Below, one piece after another: positions 18,039 to 27,693 of a DNA stretch of 64,000 nt (position 1 is the stretch's first letter; every line of letters begins with the position of its first letter). Location of the stretch: assembly GCA_937902315.1 (NCBI GenBank), contig CALGUG010000008.1, positions 1-64,000 of the forward strand, written 5' to 3'. The notes beneath the pieces are model-generated. The model searched no databases. It saw only the letters and a list, made by a program, of their open reading frames with translations, and was not told the origin of the DNA. The DNA comes from an uncultured Chloroflexales bacterium (GTDB lineage Bacteria; Chloroflexota; Chloroflexia; Chloroflexales; Chloroflexaceae). Position numbers and translations under genes: made by a program.

Positions 18039-19700
18039 ATGGATGTTCAATATCCAAAGCTGCCGGATCTACGGGTCGATGCCCCGCGTTGGCTGGTCGA
18101 TCCAGAGCAGGTCATAGCCCAACGCCACAGCAGCAATCTGCTGGTGATCGGCGCAGGCTTGGCTGGCCTGAGCGCCGCATTGCGCGCGGCGGCTCATCTG
18201 AATGTGACCATCTTGGCGCGTCAACCTTCCATTCAAAGCAATTCGGCTTGGGCACAGGGTGGGATCGCCGCCGCGCTCGCGCCGGACGACTCGCCCGCCG
18301 CCCATATGGCCGATACGCTGGTGGCGGGAGCGGGCTTGTGTGATGAAGCGGCGGTCGATTTGCTGACCCAAGAGGCGCCGGGCTTGATCTATAAACTGGC
18401 CGAGATGGGAGTGCCCTTCGCGCGTGAAGGCGATCATTTTCAGCTCGGTCTGGAGGGCGGCCACGCCAAACGACGCATCTTGCATGTCGACGATGCGACC
18501 GGTTGGGCGATCACGAAAGTGATGATGCAGAACGCGCTTGAACATCCGCGTATTCGCTTTTTCGACAGCATGCAGGTGGTCGACTTGTTGGGCGATGGCG
18601 TCTGTACGGGTGTTTTGGCGCTCGACCAAGCGGGCAACTGGCACCGCTTCGAAGCGAATGCCACAGTTTTGGCGAGCGGCGGAGCTGGTGCGCTGTTTGG
18701 CCTTTCGAGCAACCCGGCTTCGGCGCGCGGCGAAGGTATCGCTATGGCCTACCGCGCTGGTGCAGAGGTCGCCGATATGGAGATGGTGCAGTTTCACCCG
18801 ACCGTCTTTCGAACCCGCTCGGGCCAAGGCTTTTTGATCAGCGAAGCAGCCCGTGGCGAGGGTGGTCTGCTCTATACACCCTGCGGTGTGCGCTTTATGC
18901 CCGACTACGACCCGCGCGCCGAGCTGGCCCCGCGCGATGTGGTGACGCGCGGCATCTTCCGGGCTATGCGCGAGCACGACTGCGAAACGGTACTGCTCGA
19001 CCTGACTCACCTGGGCAGCGCCTTCTTAGAGGCGCGCTTCCCGACGATTGTGGCTCGCCTGCGCGCCGAAGGCATCGAGCCGACCAAAGAGCGCATTCCT
19101 GTCGCTCCGGCGGCCCACTACATGATGGGCGGCATTCGTAGCGACCTGAACGGCGCGACCAACCTGCCCGGCCTTTACGTGGCGGGCGAGTGCGCCTGTA
19201 CGGGCGTGCATGGCGCGAACCGCCTCGCCAGTAACTCGCTCTTAGAGTGCTTGGTCTTTGGCATACGCGCCGCCGATCAGATTGTGCAGCAACCTAGTGC
19301 GCTCGATGCGCTGCCAAGGCGCCGTGATGCCCAACTGTCGGCTTTCAGCTATCTGCCGCGCGAGCAGTTGGCTCAGCTGATGCAGCACAAGGTCGGCCCG
19401 ATTCGTCAAGGCGAGCTGCTTGAAGAGGCTAAGCGTACGCTCGACGAGGCTGCCTCGCGCACGGCGCAGCCCGATGCCTTCAATCCGCACCAATACTACA
19501 GCGATGCCAACGCGCTCTTGGTGGCGCGCCTGATGGTCAACTCGGCTCTGTTGCGTTGCGAAAGCCGTGGCGGTCACTTCCGCAGCGATTATCCCAGCAG
19601 CGACTCCGCTTGGCAGGCTCACATCGTTCAAAGCGTCGAACAGGCTCCAAGTTTTGCTCAGTCGATCGCAGCCCTTCATGAAGCCTTGGCCCGCGTTTAG
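18039..19700 (+). CDS. nadB: L-aspartate oxidase
   Basis: NadB is an FAD flavoprotein that oxidises L-aspartate to iminoaspartate, handed to NadA. 553 residues, normal for the family. The FAD dinucleotide motif LLVIGAGLAGLSAALRAA lies at about 34-51, SNSAWAQGGIAAAL at about 67-80, ARGEGIAMAYRAGAEVADME at about 228-247, and the C-terminal flavin region VAGECACTGVHGANRLASNS at about 382-401. The succinate dehydrogenase-like C-terminal helical domain is complete. ATG 18039 with GCGGAG upstream; 23 bases from nadA, 15 bases from nadC. Confidence 0.97.
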   Translation: MDVQYPKLPDLRVDAPRWLVDPEQVIAQRHSSNLLVIGAGLAGLSAALRAAAHLNVTILARQPSIQSNSAWAQGGIAAALAPDDSPAAHMADTLVAGAGLCDEAAVDLLTQEAPGLIYKLAEMGVPFAREGDHFQLGLEGGHAKRRILHVDDATGWAITKVMMQNALEHPRIRFFDSMQVVDLLGDGVCTGVLALDQAGNWHRFEANATVLASGGAGALFGLSSNPASARGEGIAMAYRAGAEVADMEMVQFHPTVFRTRSGQGFLISEAARGEGGLLYTPCGVRFMPDYDPRAELAPRDVVTRGIFRAMREHDCETVLLDLTHLGSAFLEARFPTIVARLRAEGIEPTKERIPVAPAAHYMMGGIRSDLNGATNLPGLYVAGECACTGVHGANRLASNSLLECLVFGIRAADQIVQQPSALDALPRRRDAQLSAFSYLPREQLAQLMQHKVGPIRQGELLEEAKRTLDEAASRTAQPDAFNPHQYYSDANALLVARLMVNSALLRCESRGGHFRSDYPSSDSAWQAHIVQSVEQAPSFAQSIAALHEALARV

Positions 19701-19715
19701 TTTGAAGGAAGACCA

Positions 19716-20561
19716 ATGGAACTTGCAACACATGTGATGCGCGAGGTTGTTGCCTTGGCCTTGCGCGAAGATATCGGCAGCGGCGATCTAACCTCGCTGA
19801 GCGTCATTCCGGCCACTGCCCAGATCGAAGGACGCTTCGTTATGCGCGAGGCGGGCGTGGTCTGTGGCTTGCCCGTCATTCGCGAAGTTTTTGGCCAGAT
19901 CGATCCGGCCATCGAAGTTGGCTACGCGGTCGACGAGGGCAGTCGCGTCGAGGCGGGCACGACCATCGCTACGGTGCGTGGCCCGGCGCGCGGCATTCTG
20001 AGCGGCGAGCGGGTTGCGCTTAACTTGGTGCAGCGTATGAGCGGCACCGCCACCGCAACCGCTCGCTATGTCGATGCGATCAAAGGCACCAAGGCCCGCA
20101 TCCTTGATACCCGTAAAACCACACCCGGTCTGCGTGCGCTCGAAAAGTATGCTGTGCGGGTTGGCGGTGGCACCAACCACCGTTTCGCTCTCTACGACGG
20201 CGTAATGCTCAAAGACAACCACCTTGCGCTCTTGGCCAGCCAGGGCATCGGCCTGGCCGAAGCGATCCGGCGTGCGCAGGCCGCCGTCGGCCCGATGGTG
20301 CGCGTTGAAGTCGAGGTCGAGAATATTGCCGATGCGATTGTGGCGGCCGAAGCGGGCGCGAGCATGATTCTGCTCGATAACATGTCGCCTGCCGATATGG
20401 CCGAAGTAGTATGCGCTCTCAATGGGCGTGCGCTGCTGGAGGCTTCGGGCGGCATCACGCTCGACACGGTGCGTGCTGTGGCCGAATCGGGCGTCGATTT
20501 CATTTCGGTCGGTGCCCTGACTCATGCCGCTCGCGCTCTCGATATCGGGCTCGACTTTTAA
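19716..20561 (+). CDS. nadC: Nicotinate-nucleotide pyrophosphorylase (carboxylating)
   Basis: NadC converts quinolinate and PRPP to nicotinate mononucleotide, completing the de novo branch. 281 residues. Motifs: LREDIGSGDLTS at about 14-25, the signature RKTTPGLRALEKYAVRVGGG at about 133-152 followed by NHRFALYDGVMLKDNH (quinolinate and PRPP contacts), and the barrel end SGGITLDTVRAVAESGVDFI. ATG 19716 with GAAGGA upstream. Last gene of the operon, followed at once by a strong terminator. Confidence 0.97.
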   Translation: MELATHVMREVVALALREDIGSGDLTSLSVIPATAQIEGRFVMREAGVVCGLPVIREVFGQIDPAIEVGYAVDEGSRVEAGTTIATVRGPARGILSGERVALNLVQRMSGTATATARYVDAIKGTKARILDTRKTTPGLRALEKYAVRVGGGTNHRFALYDGVMLKDNHLALLASQGIGLAEAIRRAQAAVGPMVRVEVEVENIADAIVAAEAGASMILLDNMSPADMAEVVCALNGRALLEASGGITLDTVRAVAESGVDFISVGALTHAARALDIGLDF

Positions 20562-20580
20562 GCCATCGCTCCTAAGCAAA

Positions 20581-20617
20581 AGAGGAACCCCTTACATTAG
20601 TAAGAGGTTCCTCTTCT
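20581..20617 (+). terminator. Intrinsic terminator of nadABC
   Basis: Stem AGAGGAACC-c-CTTAC / GTAAG-a-GGTTCCTCT with a 4-base loop, followed by TCTTTG, 20 bases after the nadC stop. Confidence 0.85.
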
Positions 20618-20702
20618 TTGTGTATACGCAATACATCTGCTTTGTGGTGTTTTGGGGGCGGCCTCGGAACACAGGCGACAGACCTCTTTGGCGGTTTGCC
20701 TG

Positions 20703-20764
20703 TTGGTAGCCGTAGGCGGACGCGGTTGGAACCTTATGTGAGGCGAGGGTCCTTACCGCTAGAG
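20703..20764 (-). repeat. Family A end, minus orientation
   Basis: Core at 20703-20725, outer end CCTTACCGCTAGAG at 20751-20764, the reverse complement of the outer end at 26580 (CTCTAGCGGTAAAGG). It lies between the nadC terminator and the next minus-strand gene. Confidence 0.75.
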
Positions 20765-20773
20765 CATGTGCTA

Positions 20774-21253
20774 TCAGCTGGCCTGTTCAAACATTGGCTC
20801 AAAATAGCCGGTCCAAAACATAAATTCAGCTACGACTAGAGATATAAAGTAGATCACATAGCGGAATCGGATCAGGTTGCTTTTGGGCGGCACGCGCTGC
20901 AAAATGCGCGGATGAGCGAGCATAAACTCGGCCCCGTCGAGTAGAACCATCCAGACGCAAAAGGCCGTTCCGATACAGACTAAGATGGCGTGCCAAAAGA
21001 GGGTATACCACAGACCTTGGCGGGGCTGGAAAAAGACCCAGATATTTTCGATGCCAAAAAGCTCGATCCCTATGCCCATGCCGAGCCAGATCAGCACCAT
21101 GGCTGCCGTATAGCCTGCCAGATAGAGCCCATAGCCGCGCTTTCGTTCGGGGTGCGCGGCGCTATCTTTTTTAAAGCGCGCTTTGAGAGATGCGGCGTTT
21201 ATAAAGGTCACTATGAGCGCGAGAACCCAAAAATAACGGAAAATCAATTCCAT
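20774..21253 (-). CDS. Small four-helix membrane protein of unknown function
   Basis: 159 residues with four hydrophobic segments at about 3-20, 45-67, 83-105 and 130-150, and a basic loop KARFKKDSAAHPERKRGYG after the first one. I do not recognise the family. ATG 21253 has a purine-rich GGTGAGGG upstream. It is convergent with nadC and about 120 bases from the start-proximal side of the CDF gene's end (also minus strand), so it could be co-transcribed with neither. Real coding is supported by codon usage, length and a good start site. Confidence 0.6.
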   Translation of the reverse strand: MELIFRYFWVLALIVTFINAASLKARFKKDSAAHPERKRGYGLYLAGYTAAMVLIWLGMGIGIELFGIENIWVFFQPRQGLWYTLFWHAILVCIGTAFCVWMVLLDGAEFMLAHPRILQRVPPKSNLIRFRYVIYFISLVVAEFMFWTGYFEPMFEQAS

Positions 21254-21370
21254 AATTCACCCTCACCTAATTCCTGCTACACATCTTCTAAGGTCAAACC
21301 TGAGCCTCTAGTATAGCAGGAGCAGGCCAAGCTGAAGTGGACAGCACGCTCGCAAGATCGTCAGCGAGGC

Positions 21371-22297
21371 TTAATTGATGATCTGCTGAAAGGGGCTTTT
21401 GCGGTCTAAGATCGCATCCTCCCACGATATGGGGTCTTCGATCGGTTCGAGATGAGTGAAGACGTTGGTATTCGGCAGGTCGCAACGAATCTCGTATTCG
21501 ATCTTTTCGACAAACGAGTGACCGTCCTGAACCGTCCACCAGCCCGGCACTAAGACATGGACCGAGACAAAGCGTCGTGTAGCGGCTTGGCGTGTCCAGA
21601 GAGCGTGGAATTGAATGCCCTGCTCTTCGTAACGCCCAAGCACATTTTGTACGATCTGCATCTCATCGGCGGGCAAAGCGGTATCCATAAGGCCGAGCGC
21701 AGAGCGACGCACCAACTGAATGCCTGCCCAAACGATGTTGGCCGCTACGATCAAAGCGATCAGCGGGTCGATCCAGTGCCACCCTGTTAGCACTACGGCG
21801 CCGATGCCTACGATAACACCAACTGAGGTCCAGACGTCGGTCATGAGGTGGTGAGCATCGGCTTCGAGCGTGATCGAATTGTGCTGCTTGCCTGCGCGGT
21901 GCAGAATACGCGATACAACAACGTTTACAAGCGCAGCGAGCAGCGAGATCACCACACCGATTCCGATATCTTCAAGCGGTTGTGGATTGAACAGGCGAGG
22001 CAGAGCACTGTAGATGATACTGGCAGCCGCTAACAAAATCAGAGCGCCTTCAACACCGCTCGAAAAGTATTCGACCTTGTCGTGTCCGTAGGCGTGCTCT
22101 TGGTCTGGAGGACGCGCTGCAATGGTTAACATCACTAAAGCGACTACCGCTGCCACAAGATTAACCACCGATTCGAGCGCATCTGACAGTAAGCCGACTG
22201 AACCGGTAACCACATATGCTCCCATTTTGAGAGCGATCGTGATAATGGCGGCGGCGATCGATAACCATGCAAAGCGTGTCAGGGATTCACGTTGCAT
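21371..22297 (-). CDS. Cation diffusion facilitator (CDF) family metal exporter
   Basis: 308 residues, six membrane helices to about 205 and a cytosolic alpha-beta C-terminal domain. The metal site pairs appear as SDALESVVN in helix 2 (D38 region), the conserved HAYGHDKVEYFSS after helix 2, and ADAHHLMTDVWTSVGV in helix 5 (H-x3-D). Proteins of this type export Zn, Fe or Mn by proton antiport across the cytoplasmic membrane. The H-x3-D site in helix 5 with D in helix 2 is typical of Zn/Fe type CDFs, but the metal cannot be settled. ATG 22297, AAGGA upstream; monocistronic and divergent from dinG. Confidence 0.9.
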   Translation of the reverse strand: MQRESLTRFAWLSIAAAIITIALKMGAYVVTGSVGLLSDALESVVNLVAAVVALVMLTIAARPPDQEHAYGHDKVEYFSSGVEGALILLAAASIIYSALPRLFNPQPLEDIGIGVVISLLAALVNVVVSRILHRAGKQHNSITLEADAHHLMTDVWTSVGVIVGIGAVVLTGWHWIDPLIALIVAANIVWAGIQLVRRSALGLMDTALPADEMQIVQNVLGRYEEQGIQFHALWTRQAATRRFVSVHVLVPGWWTVQDGHSFVEKIEYEIRCDLPNTNVFTHLEPIEDPISWEDAILDRKSPFQQIIN

Positions 22298-22728
22298 TAG
22301 TACATTCCTTATGGTTGAGGGTAGAAGGGCTGGTAGATCTTTATGAAGGGAGGATCTATACCAACGTATTTCATAATGCTAACAAACTGGACTAGAAAAG
22401 CTATCATCACCAAGCCAAACTATTAACGCAGAACTATTATCATACCGCAGAAAGAACTCGTATTGACGAGACTTTAGTTCTATTTTGTCGCTTATTCGGT
22501 ACTAGCTAGTCTTGCGATCGCATTTTATGTCCTTGATTTGAGTATAACAAGAAAACGGCATACTTCGGGTTAGTAAAAGACAACTTAACGATTGGGATCA
22601 GTTGTTGGCTGCAAAATCGGTCTAAAAGTGGCTGTTACAGCGCCAGTTTTGGGTATATAATTTACGCACATTTGAGCCAATTGCTTGCTCGCCCCAAGCG
22701 ATAGTAGGCTTAGAATGGGGCAATATAA

Positions 22729-22756
22729 TTGGCAAATAAGGTATAATGCCTATAAT
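22729..22756 (+). promoter_or_regulatory. Probable promoter of the dinG-like gene
   Basis: TTGGCA (22729-22734), 16 bases, TATAAT (22751-22756); an extra TATAAT is at 22742. Transcription would begin near 22763, which argues for the GTG start at 22784. The rest of 22298-22783 is AT-rich spacer with no gene that I can support. Confidence 0.6.
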
Positions 22757-22783
22757 CGATTGATCTTGAAGGGAAGAACTATT

Positions 22784-25630
22784 GTGATAGATCGTATTTT
22801 CGTCGCACTTGATGTCGAAACCACGGGCTTAGAAGTTGGCGTCGACGAAATCATCGAGGTCGCGGCTGTTAAGTTCAGAGGTGATGAGGTTTTAGAGACC
22901 TTTCAACGGCTTGTGGCTCCCCGCCAGACCTTGCCCCTCAAGATCACGAGGTTGACCGGCATTACTCCTGCCGATTTAGAGCATGCCCCCCGTTTTAGCG
23001 CGGTTGCGCCCGATCTGGTGCGCTTTTTACAGAACTACCCGATCATTGGCCATTCGATCAACTTCGACTTGGCTATGCTGCGCGCCCAAGGCATGTCGTT
23101 CACCCAACCCTGCTACGATACCTTCGAGCTGGCGACCTTGCTAATGCCCCATGCGCCCGCCTATAAGCAGAGCGCTCTGGCCGAAACGCTTGGCATAGCT
23201 CATCCCGACGACCATCGCGCTCTGAACGATTCCGATGTTTGTCGCCAGATCTTCCTGAAGTTGATCGAGCGCATCGAAGAGCTGAGCCTTGACGAATTGA
23301 GCGAGATCAACCGCTTGACGACTAAGGCTCCCAACTGGCCGGTGCGCGATCTGTTTTTGGCTGTCGAAAAGGCCAAAGCTCGCGTGGCTTTGACCGAGTT
23401 AGCCAATAAACGCATAACCAGCGAAGCTCCCACACTCTTCGAGCCTGAACAGCGCAACAACGAGCCGCCGCTCAAGCCGACCGGCGACGAAAGCCCGCTC
23501 GATCTCGATCAGATCGCGCGCTTTTTCTCGCCCGAAGGAGCCATGGGGCGCGCCTTCGAAGGCTATGAACAGCGCCCGCAACAAGTTCAGATGGCTCAGG
23601 CTGTGGCGCTTTCCTTTAACGAGCGCAAGACCTTGTTGGTTGAGGCTGGCACAGGCACGGGTAAAGGTATGAGCTACCTTGTACCTGCGGCGATGTTCGC
23701 GGCCCAGCGCGGTCAGCGGGTTGTGATCTCAACCAATACCATCAACCTGCAAGACCAGCTCTTCTTCAAAGATATTCCGGCTCTGCAGCGGATTATGGCG
23801 AACGATGCTTCAGCGGAGGAAGCTCAAGAGAAACAGCCACCGTTTAAAGCAGCGCTTTTGAAAGGTCGTGGCAACTATCTCTGTTTGCGGCGCTACAAAA
23901 ACCTGCGACGCGATACCAATCTTCAGCCAGAAGAAGTGCGCGCCTTGTTGAAGGTGCAGCTCTGGTTGCCGAGCACCCAAACCGGCGATCGCGCCGAGAT
24001 TATGCTGATGGATCGCGAACAGGCTGCTTGGGGCCGCATCAATGTTACGCCCGAAACCTGCACTGGGCCGAAGTGCCCCGAATTCCGCAACTGCTTCTTC
24101 TTCCAAGCGAGGCGGCGCGCCGAGGCGGCTCACGTTGTGGTTGTGAACCACGCCTTGTTGTTGGCTGATCTCGCTTCGGGTAACGTTGTGTTACCCAACT
24201 ACGATCACCTTGTGATCGACGAGGCCCATAACCTCGAAGATGTTGCGACCGATCAGCTCGGTTTCGCTGTCGATCAGCTTGAGCTTCTGATCTATCTCGA
24301 TAGCCTGTACCAGACCGGCGGCGCTCAGACGGTCAGCGGCCTGCTTTCGGAAGTGCCTGTTATCTTGCAGATGGCTGGCACCGAAGCGGCTTACATTGAG
24401 AAAGCCCAAGAGATCAGCGCCGAGATGCGCCCCGTGATCGATGGCGCTCGTCAGGCGCTTTACGACTTCTTCTTGCGTTTAACTAACTTCGCCCAAGCCG
24501 AGACCGAGGGCAACAAGGGCGCTTACGATTCGCGCCTGCGTTTGACCAAGGCCATGCGTCAACGCCCGCTCTGGGCCGAAGTCGAACAGGCTTGGGATAA
24601 CTTTAACCTGCGCTTAAGCATGCTCGGCTCGCTGCTCGACCGTTTAGAGCAAATCTTAGGCTCGATTGAGGAATCGATGCCCGAGTATGACGAACTATTC
24701 TTGCGCATTCAATACCTGAAGCGCTATGCGATCGAGGTGCGCCTCAATCTCGGCAATATCATTTTGGGCGATAACGAAGAGAAGATCACGTGGATCAATT
24801 ACGACCGCAACCGCGACAATCTGCGTTTACACGCCGCGCCGCTCTCGGTGGCTGGTTTGCTGCAAGAAGGGCTCTTTGCAGAGAAGGAAACGGTCGTGCT
24901 CGCTTCGGCTACCATGTCGATCGATGGTAACTTCAATTTTGTCAAAGAGCGCTTGGGTGTGCAGGAGCCGCTCGAACTGCAGCTCGATTCGCCCTTCGAT
25001 TACGAAAAGCAGGCCCTGGTCTTCATTCCTACCGATATTCCCGAGCCGAACCAGCGCGGCTATCAACAAAAGGTCGAAGAGGCTCTGATCAAGCTCTGTA
25101 CCGCCACTGGCGGACGAACCTTAGCGCTGTTTACGGCCAACTCGGCCCTGAAACAAACCTATGTGGGCATTCAAGATGCGCTTGAAGAGCAGGAGATCGC
25201 CGTGTTGGGCCAGAATATCGATGGCTCGCGCCGCTCGATTCTGCAGCGCTTCAAAGAGGCGCCCCGCACCGTCTTGCTAGGCACGACCAGCTTCTGGGAG
25301 GGCGTCGATGTGGTCGGCGATGCGCTCAGCGTGTTGGTGATCGTCAAGCTGCCCTTCAGTGTGCCGACCGATCCGATCTATGCCGCGCGCAGCGAGCAGT
25401 TCGACGATCCCTTCAACGACTACAGTGTGCCGCAGTCGATCTTGCGCTTCAAGCAGGGCTTCGGCCGCTTGATCCGCTCGAAAGAGGATCGCGGCATTGT
25501 GGTGGTGCTCGATAAGCGCCTGCTCTCGAAAAAGTATGGTGAGCAGTTCTTGCATTCGCTGCCCGATACTATGGTTCGAACCGGTACCTTGCAGCAACTG
25601 CCCAACTTGGCGGCGCGTTTTCTGGTCTAA
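22784..25630 (+). CDS. dinG: DinG-family helicase with N-terminal DnaQ-like 3'-5' exonuclease domain
   Basis: 948 residues from GTG 22784 (GAAGGGA upstream). Residues 1-170 are a DEDDh exonuclease: FVALDVETTGL, NFDLAML and the HRALNDSDVC end motif (as H-x4-D). From about 250 an XPD/DinG-like superfamily 2 helicase follows: Walker A VEAGTGTGKGMSYL (about 283), HALLLADLA, DEAH box in VIDEAHNLEDVA (about 482), and the C-terminal motifs ATTSFWEGVDVVGD-type (GTTSFWEGVDVVGD about 828) and QGFGRLIRS (about 890). Cysteines C424, C429, C434 region (CTGPKCPEFRNC) fit the Fe-S cluster loop of DinG/XPD. It is the Firmicutes-like DinG architecture for resolving R-loops or damaged DNA structures. Alone in its transcription unit. 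Confidence 0.93.
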   Translation: MIDRIFVALDVETTGLEVGVDEIIEVAAVKFRGDEVLETFQRLVAPRQTLPLKITRLTGITPADLEHAPRFSAVAPDLVRFLQNYPIIGHSINFDLAMLRAQGMSFTQPCYDTFELATLLMPHAPAYKQSALAETLGIAHPDDHRALNDSDVCRQIFLKLIERIEELSLDELSEINRLTTKAPNWPVRDLFLAVEKAKARVALTELANKRITSEAPTLFEPEQRNNEPPLKPTGDESPLDLDQIARFFSPEGAMGRAFEGYEQRPQQVQMAQAVALSFNERKTLLVEAGTGTGKGMSYLVPAAMFAAQRGQRVVISTNTINLQDQLFFKDIPALQRIMANDASAEEAQEKQPPFKAALLKGRGNYLCLRRYKNLRRDTNLQPEEVRALLKVQLWLPSTQTGDRAEIMLMDREQAAWGRINVTPETCTGPKCPEFRNCFFFQARRRAEAAHVVVVNHALLLADLASGNVVLPNYDHLVIDEAHNLEDVATDQLGFAVDQLELLIYLDSLYQTGGAQTVSGLLSEVPVILQMAGTEAAYIEKAQEISAEMRPVIDGARQALYDFFLRLTNFAQAETEGNKGAYDSRLRLTKAMRQRPLWAEVEQAWDNFNLRLSMLGSLLDRLEQILGSIEESMPEYDELFLRIQYLKRYAIEVRLNLGNIILGDNEEKITWINYDRNRDNLRLHAAPLSVAGLLQEGLFAEKETVVLASATMSIDGNFNFVKERLGVQEPLELQLDSPFDYEKQALVFIPTDIPEPNQRGYQQKVEEALIKLCTATGGRTLALFTANSALKQTYVGIQDALEEQEIAVLGQNIDGSRRSILQRFKEAPRTVLLGTTSFWEGVDVVGDALSVLVIVKLPFSVPTDPIYAARSEQFDDPFNDYSVPQSILRFKQGFGRLIRSKEDRGIVVVLDKRLLSKKYGEQFLHSLPDTMVRTGTLQQLPNLAARFLV

Positions 25631-25664
25631 TCAGGCCATGCTATCGTACAATAGACGAGCAGAG

Positions 25665-25690
25665 GGCTTCGGTCGACTCGAACCGAAGCC
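25665..25690. terminator. Hairpin after dinG
   Basis: Perfect 9-bp stem GGCTTCGGT/ACCGAAGCC with an 8-base loop, 35 bases after the dinG stop. No T-tract follows, so termination is uncertain. Confidence 0.4.
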
Positions 25691-25738
25691 AGCAGCATCT
25701 ATTGCAGCATTCATACGCTGAAACTAGTGGGGTTCCTG

Positions 25739-26503
25739 ATGTTTACGCAGCTTCGTTTTGCTCTCACCAGCGCTCGTCGTTGGGCTTTTGTTGGGTGTGT
25801 GCTGCTGTTGAGCCTTGTGCTTGCCGCCTGTGGCGCACCAGCCCAGCAGTCGGCACCTACCATGCCCGTTGGCAAGCAGCGTATCGTAAATGGCGACTTC
25901 GAGCAGGGCGATCAGGCTTGGATCATTTCTCAAAACGACAGCGTCGAAGTGATCGATCCAGTTGTCAGCAACGAATCGGCCTTTAGCGGCTCGAACGGGG
26001 TGCGCTTTTCGACCATTCCGGGCACGAGCGCGATCTCGGCCTACGAGCAGGCCTTCGAGCTGACCAAAAACTTTGAATTCAGCTTCCGTGTGCGCCCGAT
26101 CGAAGGCGATAACCGCATCGGCTTGGCCGAAGAAGGCCCGGGTGCCAATGTGACGGTGTTGCGTTTTGTCTTTCTCAACGCGGGCCAAGACGATAGCCAG
26201 ATTGTGATCTCGGCGTGGGATACGCACTACACCCTGCCTTACCCGCTCGAACCGAACGAGTGGCTGCAGGTGCGCGCTCAGGTCGACAGCGCGAAGGGCG
26301 TGCAAATCATTAAGATCGGCGACAACTATCGCTTGCGCATCGAAGCGCCGCGCCCCAACCGCCCGGGCGCGGGCTACATCGTGCTCGGCGACCGTCAACC
26401 CTCTTCAGAGCCCTATGTGATCAGCTATACCTCGGCCGAGGTGAAGGCGGGCCTGAGTGGCACCTACGACTTCGACGATATCTCGCTCACTACTCGCGAG
26501 TAA
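25739..26503 (+). CDS. Lipoprotein with carbohydrate-binding-like beta-sandwich, unknown function
   Basis: 254 residues from ATG 25739 (an in-frame GTG at 25727 is less likely). Lipoprotein signal: basic start, hydrophobic WAFVGCVLLLSLVLAAC, lipobox Cys near residue 31. The mature part starts with IVNGDFEQGDQAWI, the opening strand pattern of many CBM4/9- and concanavalin-like jelly-roll modules, and remains beta-rich to the end (YDFDDISLT closing strand). Anchored outside the membrane, it could bind a glycan, but no catalytic residues are evident. Followed by a strong terminator, so it is a single-gene unit. Confidence 0.75.
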   Translation: MFTQLRFALTSARRWAFVGCVLLLSLVLAACGAPAQQSAPTMPVGKQRIVNGDFEQGDQAWIISQNDSVEVIDPVVSNESAFSGSNGVRFSTIPGTSAISAYEQAFELTKNFEFSFRVRPIEGDNRIGLAEEGPGANVTVLRFVFLNAGQDDSQIVISAWDTHYTLPYPLEPNEWLQVRAQVDSAKGVQIIKIGDNYRLRIEAPRPNRPGAGYIVLGDRQPSSEPYVISYTSAEVKAGLSGTYDFDDISLTTRE

Positions 26504-26506
26504 CAC

Positions 26507-26549
26507 AAAGGCTTGTTGATGGCCCATGTGCAGCATCAACAAGCCTTTT
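26507..26549 (+). terminator. Intrinsic terminator
   Basis: Stem AAGGCTTGTTGATG / CATCAACAAGCCTT with a ~12-base loop and TTTTC after it, four bases after the lipoprotein stop. Strong and probably bidirectional because of the leading AAA. Confidence 0.85.
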
Positions 26550-26579
26550 CTAATGCTTCTCATTTGTTTCTAGCAATCG

Positions 26580-26660
26580 CTCTAGCGGTAAAGGCTTTGG
26601 CCCGCAATAGGCTTCTAGCGCGTCCGCCTACGGCTACCAACAGCCCATCCCCGCAAACGA
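26580..26660 (+). repeat. Family A end, plus orientation
   Basis: Outer end CTCTAGCGGTAAAGG at 26580-26594 and core at 26618-26640. Faces the minus-oriented end at 27694; the hyi-like gene is all that lies between. Confidence 0.75.
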
Positions 26661-26801
26661 GGGCTATCTGCCTGTGCCTAGCGCCCCCAAAATCCATCGA
26701 TTCAATCCTATTTCCTATGTTGCAATATAAGCCATCGTATCGCTTATAATCGTTTTCGCCAAGCAGAAATAGCAAAGTGTGCTGTCATCAAGGAGAAGCC
26801 A

Positions 26802-27590
26802 ATGCTGCGTTTCCACCTCAATATCTCGATTTTGCTGAAAGAGTATCCCTTTCTAGAGCGCTTTGAGCAGGCGGCGCGCTTGGGCTTCGATGCGGTCGAG
26901 TTTTGGTGGCCGCGCGGCGAAGATCTCGACCAAGTGGTGCAGCGTGTGCGCGATGCGGGCCTCAAGGTCGAACTGATCAACTTCGATGGTGGCGATCTGG
27001 CGCGGGGCGAACGTGGCCTGCTCAATCACCCCGAGCGCCAAGCCGAATTCCGCGCCAATCTGCCGGTCGCGCTCGAATTGGCCCACAAGCTCGGCTGTCG
27101 CAAGCTCAATGCGCTGGTCGGCCACTGGCTGCCCGCTGAGAGTCGCGAATCGCAGCTGGCGCGCGTGCGCGAGAACCTCGCTTTGGCGGCTGAACAGGCC
27201 CGCGCGGCTGGCATTACGGTGGTAGTCGAATCGCTCAATTCGTGGGATAACGGCCCCTACATTTTGACCAATACGCCCGATAGCTTGGCCTTACTCGACT
27301 CGGTCGGCGCGCCCAACCTAGCTTACCAGTACGATGTCTACCATATGCAGCGTATGGAGGGCAATGTCTGCGATACGATTCGGCGCTACAGCGAGCGGAT
27401 CGCCCATATGCAGATCGCCGATTCGCCAGACCGCCACGAGCCGGGCACGGGTGAGCTGAACTTCCCCTATATCTTTGCAACGATCGCTCAGAGCGCCTAT
27501 ACGGGCAGCATCGGGATCGAGTATAACGCCAGCACCACTACCGAGGCGAGCTTAGCTTGGTGGCGCGAGCTTATTGCTCAGCAGTCATAA
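26802..27590 (+). CDS. hyi: Hydroxypyruvate isomerase-like TIM-barrel sugar isomerase
   Basis: 262 residues of the xylose isomerase-like/AP endonuclease 2 TIM-barrel superfamily. The N-terminal LRFHLNISILLKEYPFLERF, then AARLGFDAVEFWWP and INFDGGDLARGERGL follow the hydroxypyruvate isomerase pattern. Metal and acid residues expected for the family are seen in VVVESLNSWD (Glu), YQYDVYHMQ (Asp, His), IADSPDRHEPGTGELNF and IGIEYN (Glu). It interconverts hydroxypyruvate and tartronate semialdehyde or isomerises a related 2-keto sugar (OtnI-like). ATG 26802 with AAGGAG upstream. A single-gene unit bracketed by inverted family A ends. Confidence 0.82.
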   Translation: MLRFHLNISILLKEYPFLERFEQAARLGFDAVEFWWPRGEDLDQVVQRVRDAGLKVELINFDGGDLARGERGLLNHPERQAEFRANLPVALELAHKLGCRKLNALVGHWLPAESRESQLARVRENLALAAEQARAAGITVVVESLNSWDNGPYILTNTPDSLALLDSVGAPNLAYQYDVYHMQRMEGNVCDTIRRYSERIAHMQIADSPDRHEPGTGELNFPYIFATIAQSAYTGSIGIEYNASTTTEASLAWWRELIAQQS

Positions 27591-27693
27591 GCCATCGCTC
27601 GGCTAGAGAATGTTTGCCTTCGCTGGAGGGGCGCTTCACCAACTGCGCGGCTGCTTCGAAAGGCTTGTGCGCTTGAATGGGAGGAAGCCCCAT